Source: a virus. Taken from it: a stretch of 44,815 bases of DNA. The notes under the pieces are model-generated. The model did not search any database. It worked only from the letters and a program-made list of their open reading frames with translations, and was not told where the DNA came from. Positions 22,291 through 29,629 of this stretch are shown here, piece by piece. The stretch is from positions 1 through 44,815 of the IMG/VR virus record IMGVR_UViG_3300018082_000014. The stretch is one strand, 5' to 3'. Position 1 is the first letter of the stretch. The number at the start of each line of letters is the position of its first letter. The position numbers were made by a program, and so were the translations under genes.

Positions 22291-22496
22291 ATCATCCCCA
22301 GCACTATCATCCAGCTGCTATGCCCATGTGGGCACTGGCCATCCGGTTCCACCTTGCACCCATCCGTTGCCTCCGCCACTGAGTCATACGCCCAGTGCTC
22401 CATCTTCCTCATGCTTGGCTGCTTGGTGGTAACCAAGTGCTTACTGCCCTTTGGTCTACCACACTTGACGCACACCGTATCAGCTACCAGTGGCAT
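22287..22496 (-). CDS. zinc-ribbon protein of the CPHGHxSW type, first gene of the micro-gene operon
   Basis: 69 residues, with GGGAGG 6 bases before the ATG. CVKC and DGCKVEPDGQCPHGHSSW. The second segment is a recurrent small phage protein signature. The promoter at 22525-22553 lies directly upstream. Function unknown. Confidence 0.72.
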   Translation of the reverse strand: MPLVADTVCVKCGRPKGSKHLVTTKQPSMRKMEHWAYDSVAEATDGCKVEPDGQCPHGHSSWMIVLGMI

Positions 22497-22524
22497 ATGC
22501 CACCTCCCTAATCAATATACTCAC

Positions 22525-22553
22525 ATCATACCACACTTACCGCAGCTACGCAA
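22525..22553 (-). promoter_or_regulatory. promoter of the micro-gene operon
   Basis: On the minus strand TTGCGT (22553-22548), 17 bases, TATGAT (22530-22525), with TGG before the -10. The -10 overlaps CATACCACAC on the plus strand, a match to the 11-base repeats at 20789-20832. It is divergent from the promoter at 22699-22727. Confidence 0.65.
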
Positions 22554-22559
22554 GCTGGT

Positions 22560-22575
22560 CTATACAGCTGTATAG
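22560..22575. promoter_or_regulatory. 16-base perfect palindrome, operator candidate
   Basis: CTATACAGCTGTATAG, immediately upstream of the minus-strand -35. A partial copy (AGCTGTATGG) follows at 22584. Another inverted repeat, TCTACC-TGTT-GGTAGA, lies at 22649-22664. The whole stretch 22497-22803 holds no gene that I can support. Confidence 0.6.
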
Positions 22576-22671
22576 TGACCCATAGCTGTATGGCCGCTGA
22601 CATGGTACTAGACCTGGCTAATGGTCAGTAGCCCATATGTGCTAGTATTCTACCTGTTGGTAGACACAAAC

Positions 22672-22696
22672 TTTTACCAGTCTTTTACCTTTTACC
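22672..22696 (+). repeat. three TTTTACC direct repeats before the -35
   Basis: Copies at 22672-22678, 22683-22689 and 22690-22696, spaced 11 and 7 bases, ending two bases before the -35 of the plus promoter. The last reads TTTTACCAC, close to the 20.8-kb repeat unit. Downstream, GTGGTA and TACCAC form an inverted repeat at about 22734-22754. Confidence 0.6.
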
Positions 22697-22698
22697 AC

Positions 22699-22727
22699 TT
22701 GACCAGGACCAAACGGTATGATATGCT
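22699..22727 (+). promoter_or_regulatory. promoter for the gene at 22804
   Basis: TTGACC (22699-22704), 17 bases, TATGCT (22722-22727) with TGA before the -10. It is flanked by TACCAC motifs on both sides, so repression or autoregulation is plausible. Confidence 0.6.
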
Positions 22728-22803
22728 TACAGCGTGGTAAATGAGGCATACCACAAACACATATGGTCGGGAACCAAACTAGCAATGTACCCTGGAGGGT
22801 ATA

Positions 22804-23418
22804 ATGACAATTGAAGTACCAGCCCCTATACTCGTAACCGCTATCGACTCAATCAAAGCCAAAGGCCTCCAAATAGCAGCGCTCTACGCGGATTTTGATC
22901 CCGCTAACACCTTACAGAGTGAGCAAATCGCGCTGCTACAACGGGAACTAGCCACTTTGAGAGAAAGCGAAGTTGCTAAGGCGCAACTGTCGGCTATCAC
23001 TTCCGCACTTTCATTTGTTATTCCTCGTGGTGATATGCGCCAGAAGGTCAAAGAACAAATGCTTGCCAACAAGGTAAGCGCCTTTACCATCCACATTAGC
23101 CTTGCGGACAACGCAGAGGCTATGCCCGATGTTTCGTTGACGCTCGGGAAGGCGTCTAAAGCCTCAACGAATGGTACTGGCGGAACTAAAGTAAATGCCC
23201 GCCAAGTGACCATCAAAGACCGTGCTACAGAGGATGTAGTATGGGTAGGTGTAGCCAAACAAGGCATGATTGAACGCGGACAAGGCGGAGTAGTCACTGC
23301 CGCCAAGAATGGACTTGCGAATAGGCAGACTCATGCTCAATTCACACGCCAACAAGAGGCGCTAGGCTATATCGTGGTCTATGAGCCGGATTTTGATGAC
23401 CCAGCTGGCAGCGCCTAA
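22804..23418 (+). CDS. hypothetical protein resembling the product of 19967-20629
   Basis: 204 residues, GGAGG 5 bases before the ATG. Layout: helical or coiled N-terminal half (EQIALLQRELATLRESEVAKAQLSAI), a beta segment (KVSAFTIHISLA), a Ser/Thr/Gly linker, and a compact C-terminal domain ending FTRQQEALGYIVVYEPD. The minus-strand gene at 19967-20629 has the same order of parts. It is the first gene rightward from the control region, so it may be an early regulator or DNA-binding protein. No HTH could be identified with confidence. Confidence 0.62.
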   Translation: MTIEVPAPILVTAIDSIKAKGLQIAALYADFDPANTLQSEQIALLQRELATLRESEVAKAQLSAITSALSFVIPRGDMRQKVKEQMLANKVSAFTIHISLADNAEAMPDVSLTLGKASKASTNGTGGTKVNARQVTIKDRATEDVVWVGVAKQGMIERGQGGVVTAAKNGLANRQTHAQFTRQQEALGYIVVYEPDFDDPAGSA

Positions 23419-23552
23419 TGATAGGCGCACATTGCGGCAAACTAACCGTGCCGATAAGTAACAATCCCGTGTACTTTAGGCGTGGATGCCAGGTATGCGG
23501 TCAAGTTTGGAAGCAACGGAAGCGACGAAAGCGCATAACCTCGAGCGCATAG
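23418..23552 (+). CDS. 44-residue basic zinc-binding peptide
   Basis: TAATG overlap with the preceding stop. One CxxC (CQVC) and an earlier HC, then a highly basic tail (WKQRKRRKRI). Probably nucleic-acid binding. Function unknown. Confidence 0.55.
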   Translation: MIGAHCGKLTVPISNNPVYFRRGCQVCGQVWKQRKRRKRITSSA

Positions 23553-23566
23553 AGCGTACAGAGCGG

Positions 23567-23601
23567 TTGACACCATCCTAACGAATATGCTAGGATGGTG
23601 T
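23567..23601 (+). promoter_or_regulatory. promoter overlapped by an 11-base inverted repeat
   Basis: TTGACA (23567-23572), 18 bases, TAGGAT (23591-23596) with TGC before the -10. ACACCATCCTA (23570-23580) and TAGGATGGTGT (23591-23601) are perfect inverted copies separated by 10 bases, lying over the -35 edge and the -10. Drives the gene at 23636. Confidence 0.75.
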
Positions 23602-23635
23602 CACCTTGGAAGGTACAACACAAAGGAGGTCCGAC

Positions 23636-23911
23636 ATGCGTGTTAGTGATATGATTGCATGGCTAGAAGCCATGATAACGCAAGCAGATGAGTGTTATTC
23701 ACCATCCGAGCTCACAAACGGAGTAGTGGATGGCACCGGAGAAGCTATTGCGCCTAGGCAAGTCACCATTGCCCATCTTGTGGACCACTTGAGGGAAGAC
23801 TATAAAGGTCAAGACGTGATCGTAGTCGTAGGGAGTACAGCGCAAGTTGTCTACTACGATGTAGAAGGGCCGCCAACTTTTGACGCTAAGGTGGTAAGGC
23901 TCACTATCTAA
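23636..23911 (+). CDS. small acidic hypothetical protein
   Basis: 91 residues from an ATG with a perfect AAGGAGGT 5 bases upstream. Acidic. HLVDHLREDYKGQDVIVVVGSTAQVVYYDV suggests a small alpha/beta fold of the type found in phage proteins of unknown function. It has its own strongly regulated-looking promoter and stands alone, suggesting an early host-takeover or regulatory role by inference only. Confidence 0.65.
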   Translation: MRVSDMIAWLEAMITQADECYSPSELTNGVVDGTGEAIAPRQVTIAHLVDHLREDYKGQDVIVVVGSTAQVVYYDVEGPPTFDAKVVRLTI

Positions 23912-24124
23912 CCGTTTCCCTTCCAAGGGCGGGTAATACCCTCTGGCTACATAGTCGGGGGGTATTATTATGCCCATATATAGTCTGTCTCATGTACACG
24001 GGAAATACACATACCATGCCGACGCCCACATACCTACCCATACCCCCAGGGGGGTACCATCGCAGCATGGAACACCAAATGGGGATGGTTCACCCAACCA
24101 GCAAATATCAAAACAGCCAGTTAG

Positions 24125-24154
24125 TACTGTGGACTACTGTGGAGTACTGTGGAG
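24125..24154 (+). repeat. three tandem 10-base repeats upstream of the terminase
   Basis: TACTGTGGAC, TACTGTGGAG, TACTGTGGAG with no spacing. Candidate binding array for the small terminase or a replication protein, given the position 334 bases before the terminase genes. Confidence 0.7.
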
Positions 24155-24294
24155 GGCTTGCAAGGTACCACTGGTAGGTCACGCTCAGTCTTTGCTCTGT
24201 CTTTGTCACTACCTGGTGCTGATAACCACACCAGCGGGCTGCTTGACAATAACCACGTACAATAGCCGCTATATAGTCAACTACCCCCACATAC

Positions 24295-24323
24295 TTGACA
24301 ACCAGCCTCTATGGTGGTACTGT
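24295..24323 (+). promoter_or_regulatory. candidate late promoter before the terminase genes
   Basis: TTGACA (24295-24300), 17 bases, TACTGT (24318-24323). The -10 is imperfect; a second TTGACA at 24243 has no well-spaced -10. The leader to 24488 would be about 155 bases. Confidence 0.45.
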
Positions 24324-24487
24324 TATAGTAGGCGGGTCGCCCGATCAGCGCATAATGCGTACCCACGATCTGTGGGACCAAAAAACGAGGGCAGCCTGAC
24401 CCAACTTGAACAGCCAGAAGGGCTCACAAGTAGGGCGTAGCTAGGTAGTAGTCGCTGGAGAACACTGAAAATGACTGGAAATGGCTG

Positions 24488-25048
24488 ATGGCTGGCGGTA
24501 AACGCACAGGCTCAGGCCGTCCATCCGGCTCCACCATGACCAACCGATATGGTAATGAGCAGGTCATAAACCTGATTCCTCCTGACCAGCGTCGTCCTAC
24601 AATAGCTACCCCAGTTGTACTGGATAAAAACATCCCCGACACCCAGCAACACCTGATCGGTCTGCAGGCTGGAGTAGCTACAGCACTGAGGATGATGGCT
24701 AGAGCTAAGAATATTACCGAGATCACAGAGGCTCTGGGCCTGAGTAAGACCACCCTCCTAGCGTACAAAGATAGGTTCCCTCTCGCACTGCAAGAGGCCA
24801 GCATAGAAGCTGCGAGTGGCCCAGACGAGCTGCTCAGGCCACTACTACCAAAGGTTATGTTCGTGTACGATGACCTGTTAGACCGTACAGATAGGCCAGA
24901 CGTCCAAAGCGGTATTGCTAGGGATGTGATGGACAGGCTATTTGGTAAACCGGTCGTCCGCACACAGGTAGAGTCAGTCCAACCAGTCAGTGTAGAGTTC
25001 ATAGACATACCAGCCACTATACTCAACGACCAGGAGGAGGTAAGGTAA
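24488..25048 (+). CDS. terminase small subunit candidate
   Basis: 186 residues. The N-terminus is basic and disordered (MAGGKRTGSGRPSGST), typical of small terminases. Residues about 77-97 (ITEITEALGLSKTTLLAYKDRF) form a helix-turn-helix, followed by a helical centre suited to oligomerisation. It lies four short genes before the large terminase. It would recognise the packaging site, possibly the repeats at 24125-24154. GGAAA lies before the ATG. Assignment rests on HTH and position. Confidence 0.7.
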   Translation: MAGGKRTGSGRPSGSTMTNRYGNEQVINLIPPDQRRPTIATPVVLDKNIPDTQQHLIGLQAGVATALRMMARAKNITEITEALGLSKTTLLAYKDRFPLALQEASIEAASGPDELLRPLLPKVMFVYDDLLDRTDRPDVQSGIARDVMDRLFGKPVVRTQVESVQPVSVEFIDIPATILNDQEEVR

Positions 25049-25051
25049 CTA

Positions 25052-25243
25052 ATGCCCAATGACCAGGATTACACCGAAGCCATACTCAACCTGGTGAGGG
25101 ACATGCCAGGTGAACTCAGGGTAGACCAGATATTCCAACTTACTGTCACACAGGGACTCAAACAGTACACTAGACAGTTTAGTGTGACTGATTATCCATT
25201 TGAACAGTATAAAGAGGAAGTACGCCTGGCCATAGTTTCATGA
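25052..25243 (+). CDS. small hypothetical protein between the terminase genes
   Basis: 63 residues, ATG 3 bases after the preceding stop, with AGGAGG upstream in the end of the previous gene. Helical and acidic; no known domain. Its stop overlaps the next start as ATGA. Confidence 0.6.
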   Translation: MPNDQDYTEAILNLVRDMPGELRVDQIFQLTVTQGLKQYTRQFSVTDYPFEQYKEEVRLAIVS

Positions 25244-25413
25244 CTGCCCATATGACTGCCCGTATTCTCCTATCTATAGAGTTTATTAGGACTGTCTTAG
25301 ACACAGCCAGACTTACAGACGCAAATAGAGGTCATCTGACTGACGCTATTCACGAACTCCAGTTATCACTCAAACTGGTTGAGTTGGAGCCACTCCATGA
25401 CTATCTGGTATGA
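25240..25413 (+). CDS. 57-residue helical protein
   Basis: ATGA overlap with the preceding gene. Amphipathic helices (RILLSIEFIRTVLDTARL and LTDAIHELQLSLKLVELE). No family recognised. It ends inside the start of the next gene. Confidence 0.5.
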   Translation: MTAHMTARILLSIEFIRTVLDTARLTDANRGHLTDAIHELQLSLKLVELEPLHDYLV

Positions 25414-25543
25414 TCCGGATACTGGCGAGCAGCTACATCTGTTCCCTAACTTCATAAAGGACATTCGAGTATTCGGCTGGCGCGCAGCCATTTATAACTT
25501 CTGGTGGCTACTAGTTCATCGAGGAGGTTCCCAATCGCAATAG
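25397..25543 (+). CDS. 48-residue protein with hydrophobic centre
   Basis: GGAG 7 bases before the ATG. WRAAIYNFWWLLVHRGG could be a short membrane or interface helix. The end overlaps the large terminase ORF by 40 bases. Function unknown. Confidence 0.5.
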   Translation: MTIWYDPDTGEQLHLFPNFIKDIRVFGWRAAIYNFWWLLVHRGGSQSQ

Positions 25544-27000
25544 CGGCAGTCGCCTCTAAACAGCAAATACGCCTGTTCGGCTTCCAGGCAGGCAAAGAGG
25601 GCTTTGTGCGTTTAGGGACCGGCCCAGTCAGTTCACCGCCCGGTACAGGCTTCCAGCTAGAAGCCTGGACCAACAGGCTATTCATGTATGCTCATGGCGG
25701 TAGGCGCGCAGGCAAGTCCAAAGCTGGCGCCTACCGAACGCTCACCTATATACAGGCCTGGCCAGGCGCGGTAGGCGTAGTTACGGCACCAACTTTTCCC
25801 ATGCTCCATGACGCCACCTTAGTCAGTATACGGGAGGCTCTCGATGAGTTCGGTCTCCGTCGCGGCCACCACTGGGAATACATCCAAAACAGGGAGGAAA
25901 TCCAGTTTTGGAATGGAGCACTGGTACTTTTGCGTACCACTGAACATCCAGATCGTCTTAGAGGCACCACGACAGCTTTCTTTTGGATGGACGAACCTAG
26001 AGACTCCCCCTATGAGGCCTACAGAAACCTCAAAGCAGGTCTTTCCCAAGTAGACTATCCCCACCAGGCCTGGTTCACCAGCACTCCCAAGGGTCGCAAG
26101 CATTGGCTCTATAGAGTATGGTACGCTAGACATCTATTAGAGCAACCAGACCAAACATTGGCCGGCGACCAGTATGTGGCATTCCCAGCCAAAACAATAG
26201 ATAATCCGTTTGTTGGACGCGAAGTAGCAGACAGTCTGATTGCTGATTATGGTCCAGACACTCCGCTATATAGACAGGAACTCCTTGGTGAGCATGTTAT
26301 TGCTGAGGGTCTAGTATACCCTACCTGGAATAGACAACTATACATGCGTCCAGTCAGTGAATGGCCTGTCAAACCCCGTGACCTCATCCAGTCAGGTCGA
26401 GTGTACGGCGGTATTGACTTCGGCTTCCGCAATCCTAGCTGTATTGGTATCTATGCACTGGACAAGCTCAATAGACGCTACCTTATTGATGGCATATATA
26501 AGGCGCGGCTTACTGAGCCAGAACTCATCCAGGCAGCTCTCAAGCTACAGAAGCTCTATGACGTGCGTTCTTTTGCCTGTGATCCTGCCGACCCAGGGTG
26601 GCGCATCTCCGCGCGTAGGGCGGGAGTCAAGGTAGTAAAGGCAGTCAACCGCAAAGGCAGCGGTCGAGACACTAGCTTTGGGATAGGTGCCTGTACTGCT
26701 GTACTCCAGCCAGGCCGCTTTTATGTGAATCCCGCATTAGAATGGTTTGCAGACGAGATCGAGGAGTACACTGAGGAGGACCCACTGAGAGAAGATATGA
26801 ACCTCAGAGAACGACCAAAACAGTCTGCCGACCACGCAATGGATGTCTGGCGGTACGTGGAATCCTTGGTGAGTTTGAATAGTAGGCGTTCTCCTGGTAG
26901 GATGATAAAGACCACTATCAGCGCCAATTCCTCTAGCCCCTACGCGGGCTACGCGGGCTACGCGGGCTACGCGGGCTACGCGGGCGCGCACACGCGATAA
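25504..27000 (+). CDS. terL: terminase large subunit
   Basis: 498 residues. ATPase: Walker A GGRRAGKS (about 65-72), Walker B AFFWMDE (about 158-164), and FTSTPKGRKHW as motif III/coupling segment. Nuclease: GGIDFGFRNPS, FACDPADPG and DHAMDVW supply the metal-binding Asp residues of the RNase H-like domain. It pumps DNA into the prohead at the portal and cuts the concatemer. The start is uncertain: GTG 25504 has no ribosome binding site, while GAGGAGG at 25530-25536 precedes ATC and ATA codons but no standard start. The C-terminus ends in a repeated AGY tail encoded by a 9-base tandem repeat. Confidence 0.95.
   Translation: MATSSSRRFPIAIAAVASKQQIRLFGFQAGKEGFVRLGTGPVSSPPGTGFQLEAWTNRLFMYAHGGRRAGKSKAGAYRTLTYIQAWPGAVGVVTAPTFPMLHDATLVSIREALDEFGLRRGHHWEYIQNREEIQFWNGALVLLRTTEHPDRLRGTTTAFFWMDEPRDSPYEAYRNLKAGLSQVDYPHQAWFTSTPKGRKHWLYRVWYARHLLEQPDQTLAGDQYVAFPAKTIDNPFVGREVADSLIADYGPDTPLYRQELLGEHVIAEGLVYPTWNRQLYMRPVSEWPVKPRDLIQSGRVYGGIDFGFRNPSCIGIYALDKLNRRYLIDGIYKARLTEPELIQAALKLQKLYDVRSFACDPADPGWRISARRAGVKVVKAVNRKGSGRDTSFGIGACTAVLQPGRFYVNPALEWFADEIEEYTEEDPLREDMNLRERPKQSADHAMDVWRYVESLVSLNSRRSPGRMIKTTISANSSSPYAGYAGYAGYAGYAGAHTR
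26941..26985 (+). repeat. five 9-base tandem repeats in terL
   Basis: TACGCGGGC repeated five times, encoding YAG units at the terminase C-terminus. More GC-rich than its surroundings and likely to vary in copy number by slippage. Confidence 0.9.
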
Positions 27001-27007
27001 TATAATA

Positions 27008-27247
27008 ATGAAGGTGACACTCATTGGCAAACTGTTTCAGTTTCTCAACTTCCCAGGTATGGTTCGTCCAGTTAGATATCGTACTCGTACTGGGCTGGAG
27101 GTATGGATAGACATGAGTGAGCGATATACGATGATACATCTTGGAAACGAGGTATTGTACTTCTGGCGAGAGTCTGGTTATTATGATGGTTGGTCTGCAG
27201 ATGTATCTATATCAGATGGTGCTGAACTCAATGGAGGCGTCAGATGA
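27008..27247 (+). CDS. small hypothetical protein
   Basis: 79 residues, starting 7 bases after terL without a strong ribosome binding site. Beta-rich and aromatic (EVLYFWRESGYYDGW). ATGA overlap with the next gene. Position between terminase and portal; function unknown. Confidence 0.6.
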   Translation: MKVTLIGKLFQFLNFPGMVRPVRYRTRTGLEVWIDMSERYTMIHLGNEVLYFWRESGYYDGWSADVSISDGAELNGGVR

Positions 27248-27459
27248 CTAGACAGCTATTCGATCCCGACCACAATCGTCTCGCTATGGCTACTGAACTC
27301 AGCGCTGACCCACCCGAATACTGTCCCAGCTGTAGTGCTGAAGTGAAGTACATCGCCACCCAGGGAGGCACTCTCAGGCGCCTTAGATGCACCTGTAAGA
27401 ACCTAGAGGATATGGCGAAGCATTCCCCTAACTCTAATGTACGCAGGTTATTTAGCTAA
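27244..27459 (+). CDS. small zinc-binding protein
   Basis: 71 residues. CPSC and, 24 residues later, CTC give a likely zinc ribbon (YCPSCSAEVKYIATQG and RLRCTCKN). Coupled by ATGA at the start and TAATG at the end. Function unknown. Confidence 0.6.
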   Translation: MTRQLFDPDHNRLAMATELSADPPEYCPSCSAEVKYIATQGGTLRRLRCTCKNLEDMAKHSPNSNVRRLFS

Positions 27460-27605
27460 TGATACCTAATGCTCGACTACTCAATGCTCGACTGCTAGAA
27501 ATCTGGGCGCAACCTATTTATGACTATCTTGTTATTGATACTCAGTTAGATATTCTACACCACTGGGGACCATACTGGATGATTGGCTCTCCTGAGGAAG
27601 TCTAA
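27459..27605 (+). CDS. 48-residue hypothetical protein
   Basis: TAATG overlap with the preceding gene. Begins with a duplicated ARLLNARLLE (the DNA repeats AATGCTCGACT). Hydrophobic and acidic; no domain recognised. Confidence 0.5.
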   Translation: MIPNARLLNARLLEIWAQPIYDYLVIDTQLDILHHWGPYWMIGSPEEV

Positions 27606-27611
27606 TCGCTG

Positions 27612-27749
27612 ATGGCCTATAAACACCAAATCAAGGTCAGCTCCAAGAAGGGTCGTACTGTAGCTGGCCGTAAGTGGCGGCGACAGGCCAAACTCCGTAT
27701 GTTCAAAGAACTGGCTGAGAACAAGCATATTACTCCTAGGGGTCGGTGA
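27612..27749 (+). CDS. 45-residue basic peptide before the portal
   Basis: Very basic (Lys/Arg about one third: VSSKKGRTVAGRKWRRQAK). TGATG overlap with the portal start. Probably binds nucleic acid or an acidic partner; function unknown. Confidence 0.5.
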   Translation: MAYKHQIKVSSKKGRTVAGRKWRRQAKLRMFKELAENKHITPRGR

Positions 27750-29629
27750 TGGCGATGCAGGTAGCTGCTGGTTACATCATGCCCGAAGGGACAGTCACTG
27801 ATATAGACATAGATGATCCCGAATATTATCTCAACTACGTCAAGAGCCTGACCAGCTACCAGAAGATCAAGATGCAGTCCAGGAATAACAAAATCCAGGA
27901 CATGTATGACCATCGCTACGGTAGGCACTCAGTAGCTATTCCAGACGCCTTCAGGGCCACTGCCAGTGAGTACAAGTCCCCACTGATACGGGACATTATA
28001 CGCCGCGCAGTAGCTATTACCAACGACTTCCCTGAGCCGAGAGTACATCCCAGGAAGAAGTTGGGACCAAAGAGTCAGGAGAATAGCTCCCTGCGTGAAC
28101 GGTTCGCTGCTGGTTGGCTCCGTTGCGCTAATCGGAGCAAAGATGTCTGGGGCATGATTCGTGACGACGCGGCGACAGCAGGCTGCGCAGTCTGGAAGGT
28201 CATATTCCGCGAGCACTACTGGACCTCATACGGCCTTCGCAGGGATGGTGAGACAGCCCAGTTATACAACAAACGAGTGCAGGAGCATCGCCAGGAGCAC
28301 TTTCCCTTCATCTGGGAACATGTGGAGACTAGTACCTGGTATCCTGTCGCCGAGGATGAGGACGGCCTATGTGAGACCTTGGAGATTACCCGCAGGGAAA
28401 CACTTCCTATGATGAACAAGTATGGCCTCCAGTTCACCCAGGGCCGCTTTAGTAAGGGTGTAGGACAGGTCCTCAAAGAGCCAGGTGACTGGTCCACCAT
28501 GCCAGATACTGTGGAGTTTATAGAATACTGGAATCGTAACATCTTTTGCTACATCGTCGCAGGAGTGATGGTCAAAGCTGGCTATCACGACTACGGCAGA
28601 CCTCCATACTTCTACGCGATGGCCTCTACAACTGGCTCGAAGAACCCCGTAGATCAGTATGAGTCTATTGCTACCCCACTGGTAGCCATCCAGGACTTGC
28701 AGGATAGCTTCACCACAATTAGAATGAACTGGGCCTATATCAATGGCTTTCCAGCGGCCAGGCTAGTACCAATCTCAGACGAGGTTGTCGAAGTGCCTGA
28801 TATCAGTACCATCAAGTACGTTCCTGGAGAGACCATCCAGGCTCCAGCAGGCTACAAGTGGGAGTGGGTTCCAGCACCTCCAGTAGGCGATGACCTCCGC
28901 TTCCTCAGTGAGTGGCTCGAAAAACAGGCAGACACCTTCAGCCTAGCCCCTATACTCTATGGCCTCCCCGCTGGGGCAAATGTATCTGGTGTAGCCACTC
29001 TCCAATTGATCGCCATCGCAAAGAGCCTGTTTGCGCCAGCCCTAGAGAACCTCGCCAGAGCTATGAACGACACCATGTCCTTTGTTCTTTATCTCATTGA
29101 GCATGTGATTCAGGCTCCTGTGCCAGTCTACTACCAGGGCGATGAGGAGTGGGTAGAATTAGGGCCATCTGATATTGATGGTTATTACGAGTTCGACTTT
29201 AGGATAGAGCCAGTCATCCAGGCAGAGCGCATAGCCAGATCACAGTGGCTCAGCGATCTCGAAGCTAGAGGGATGGTCACTAAGGAACATGTCCTAGAAG
29301 AGGGGGCAGGGATACACGATCCTGAAGTCATGTTAGATAAGGTCAGAATACAAAAGTTTAGAGAGCGAGCTGACTATGAGGGTGGTGTATTCCAGGAAGC
29401 AATGCGCCAGCTCGAACTGGAGGATTACTTTACCCCTCCACAGCCACAGCCTACACCAGGCATGCCAGTAGGACCAGGCGGTATTGGTATACCAATGCAG
29501 CAGGGTATTCAATTACCACTACCTGGTATGATGCCAGGCGTTCCTGGCCAGATGGCTATGCCGAATGCTGAGCAGGCAGCTGGTCGTCAAGGTGGCACAC
29601 CACCAGCACAAATGCAGCAGCTATTCTAA
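27749..29629 (+). CDS. portal protein
   Basis: About 626 residues from the ATG in TGATG (a GTG one codon earlier is possible). Follows the large terminase and precedes lysozyme, scaffold and capsid genes, the standard place for the portal. The N-terminal half is mixed alpha/beta with conserved-looking IIRRAVAITNDFPEPRVHPR. A long central helix region (SEWLEKQADTFSLAPILYGLPAGANVSG) resembles the portal stem and wing. The last 60 residues are Pro/Gly/Gln/Met-rich. The size fits portals of P22-like and T7-like phages. The portal forms the dodecameric DNA gate. No sequence motif is diagnostic, so identity rests on order, size and pattern. Confidence 0.82.
   Translation: MAMQVAAGYIMPEGTVTDIDIDDPEYYLNYVKSLTSYQKIKMQSRNNKIQDMYDHRYGRHSVAIPDAFRATASEYKSPLIRDIIRRAVAITNDFPEPRVHPRKKLGPKSQENSSLRERFAAGWLRCANRSKDVWGMIRDDAATAGCAVWKVIFREHYWTSYGLRRDGETAQLYNKRVQEHRQEHFPFIWEHVETSTWYPVAEDEDGLCETLEITRRETLPMMNKYGLQFTQGRFSKGVGQVLKEPGDWSTMPDTVEFIEYWNRNIFCYIVAGVMVKAGYHDYGRPPYFYAMASTTGSKNPVDQYESIATPLVAIQDLQDSFTTIRMNWAYINGFPAARLVPISDEVVEVPDISTIKYVPGETIQAPAGYKWEWVPAPPVGDDLRFLSEWLEKQADTFSLAPILYGLPAGANVSGVATLQLIAIAKSLFAPALENLARAMNDTMSFVLYLIEHVIQAPVPVYYQGDEEWVELGPSDIDGYYEFDFRIEPVIQAERIARSQWLSDLEARGMVTKEHVLEEGAGIHDPEVMLDKVRIQKFRERADYEGGVFQEAMRQLELEDYFTPPQPQPTPGMPVGPGGIGIPMQQGIQLPLPGMMPGVPGQMAMPNAEQAAGRQGGTPPAQMQQLF

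Larger units (their letters stand above)
23912..24487. other. 576-base non-coding stretch before the terminase genes
   Basis: No supportable gene. It holds an inverted repeat TAATACCC/GGGTATTA (23934-23941 and 23960-23967), a near-perfect palindrome TACCCCC-AG-GGGGGTA (24041-24056), three 10-base tandem repeats (24125-24154), TTGACA boxes at 24243 and 24295, and small palindromes at about 24337-24380. Such stretches before terminase genes often contain the packaging site or an origin. Confidence 0.55.

Noticed and set aside
24358-24392. Hairpin CCCAC-GATCT-GTGGG as a terminator
   Set aside because: It is followed by A residues, not T residues, on the plus strand, and lacks a T run on the minus strand.
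24325-24400. Possible tRNA suggested by several short hairpins
   Set aside because: No T-arm consensus or acceptor stem could be formed; no tRNA was recognised anywhere in the window.
23970-24440. 156-codon ORF on the plus strand in the pre-terminase gap, with GGGGGG before its ATG
   Set aside because: The translation is His/Thr/Pro/Tyr-rich, unlike a folded protein, and crosses repeats and palindromes; the stretch reads as non-coding.
24424-25059. 211-codon minus-strand ORF opposite the small terminase candidate
   Set aside because: Ser/Leu-rich antisense shadow; the plus-strand frame has an HTH and fits gene order.
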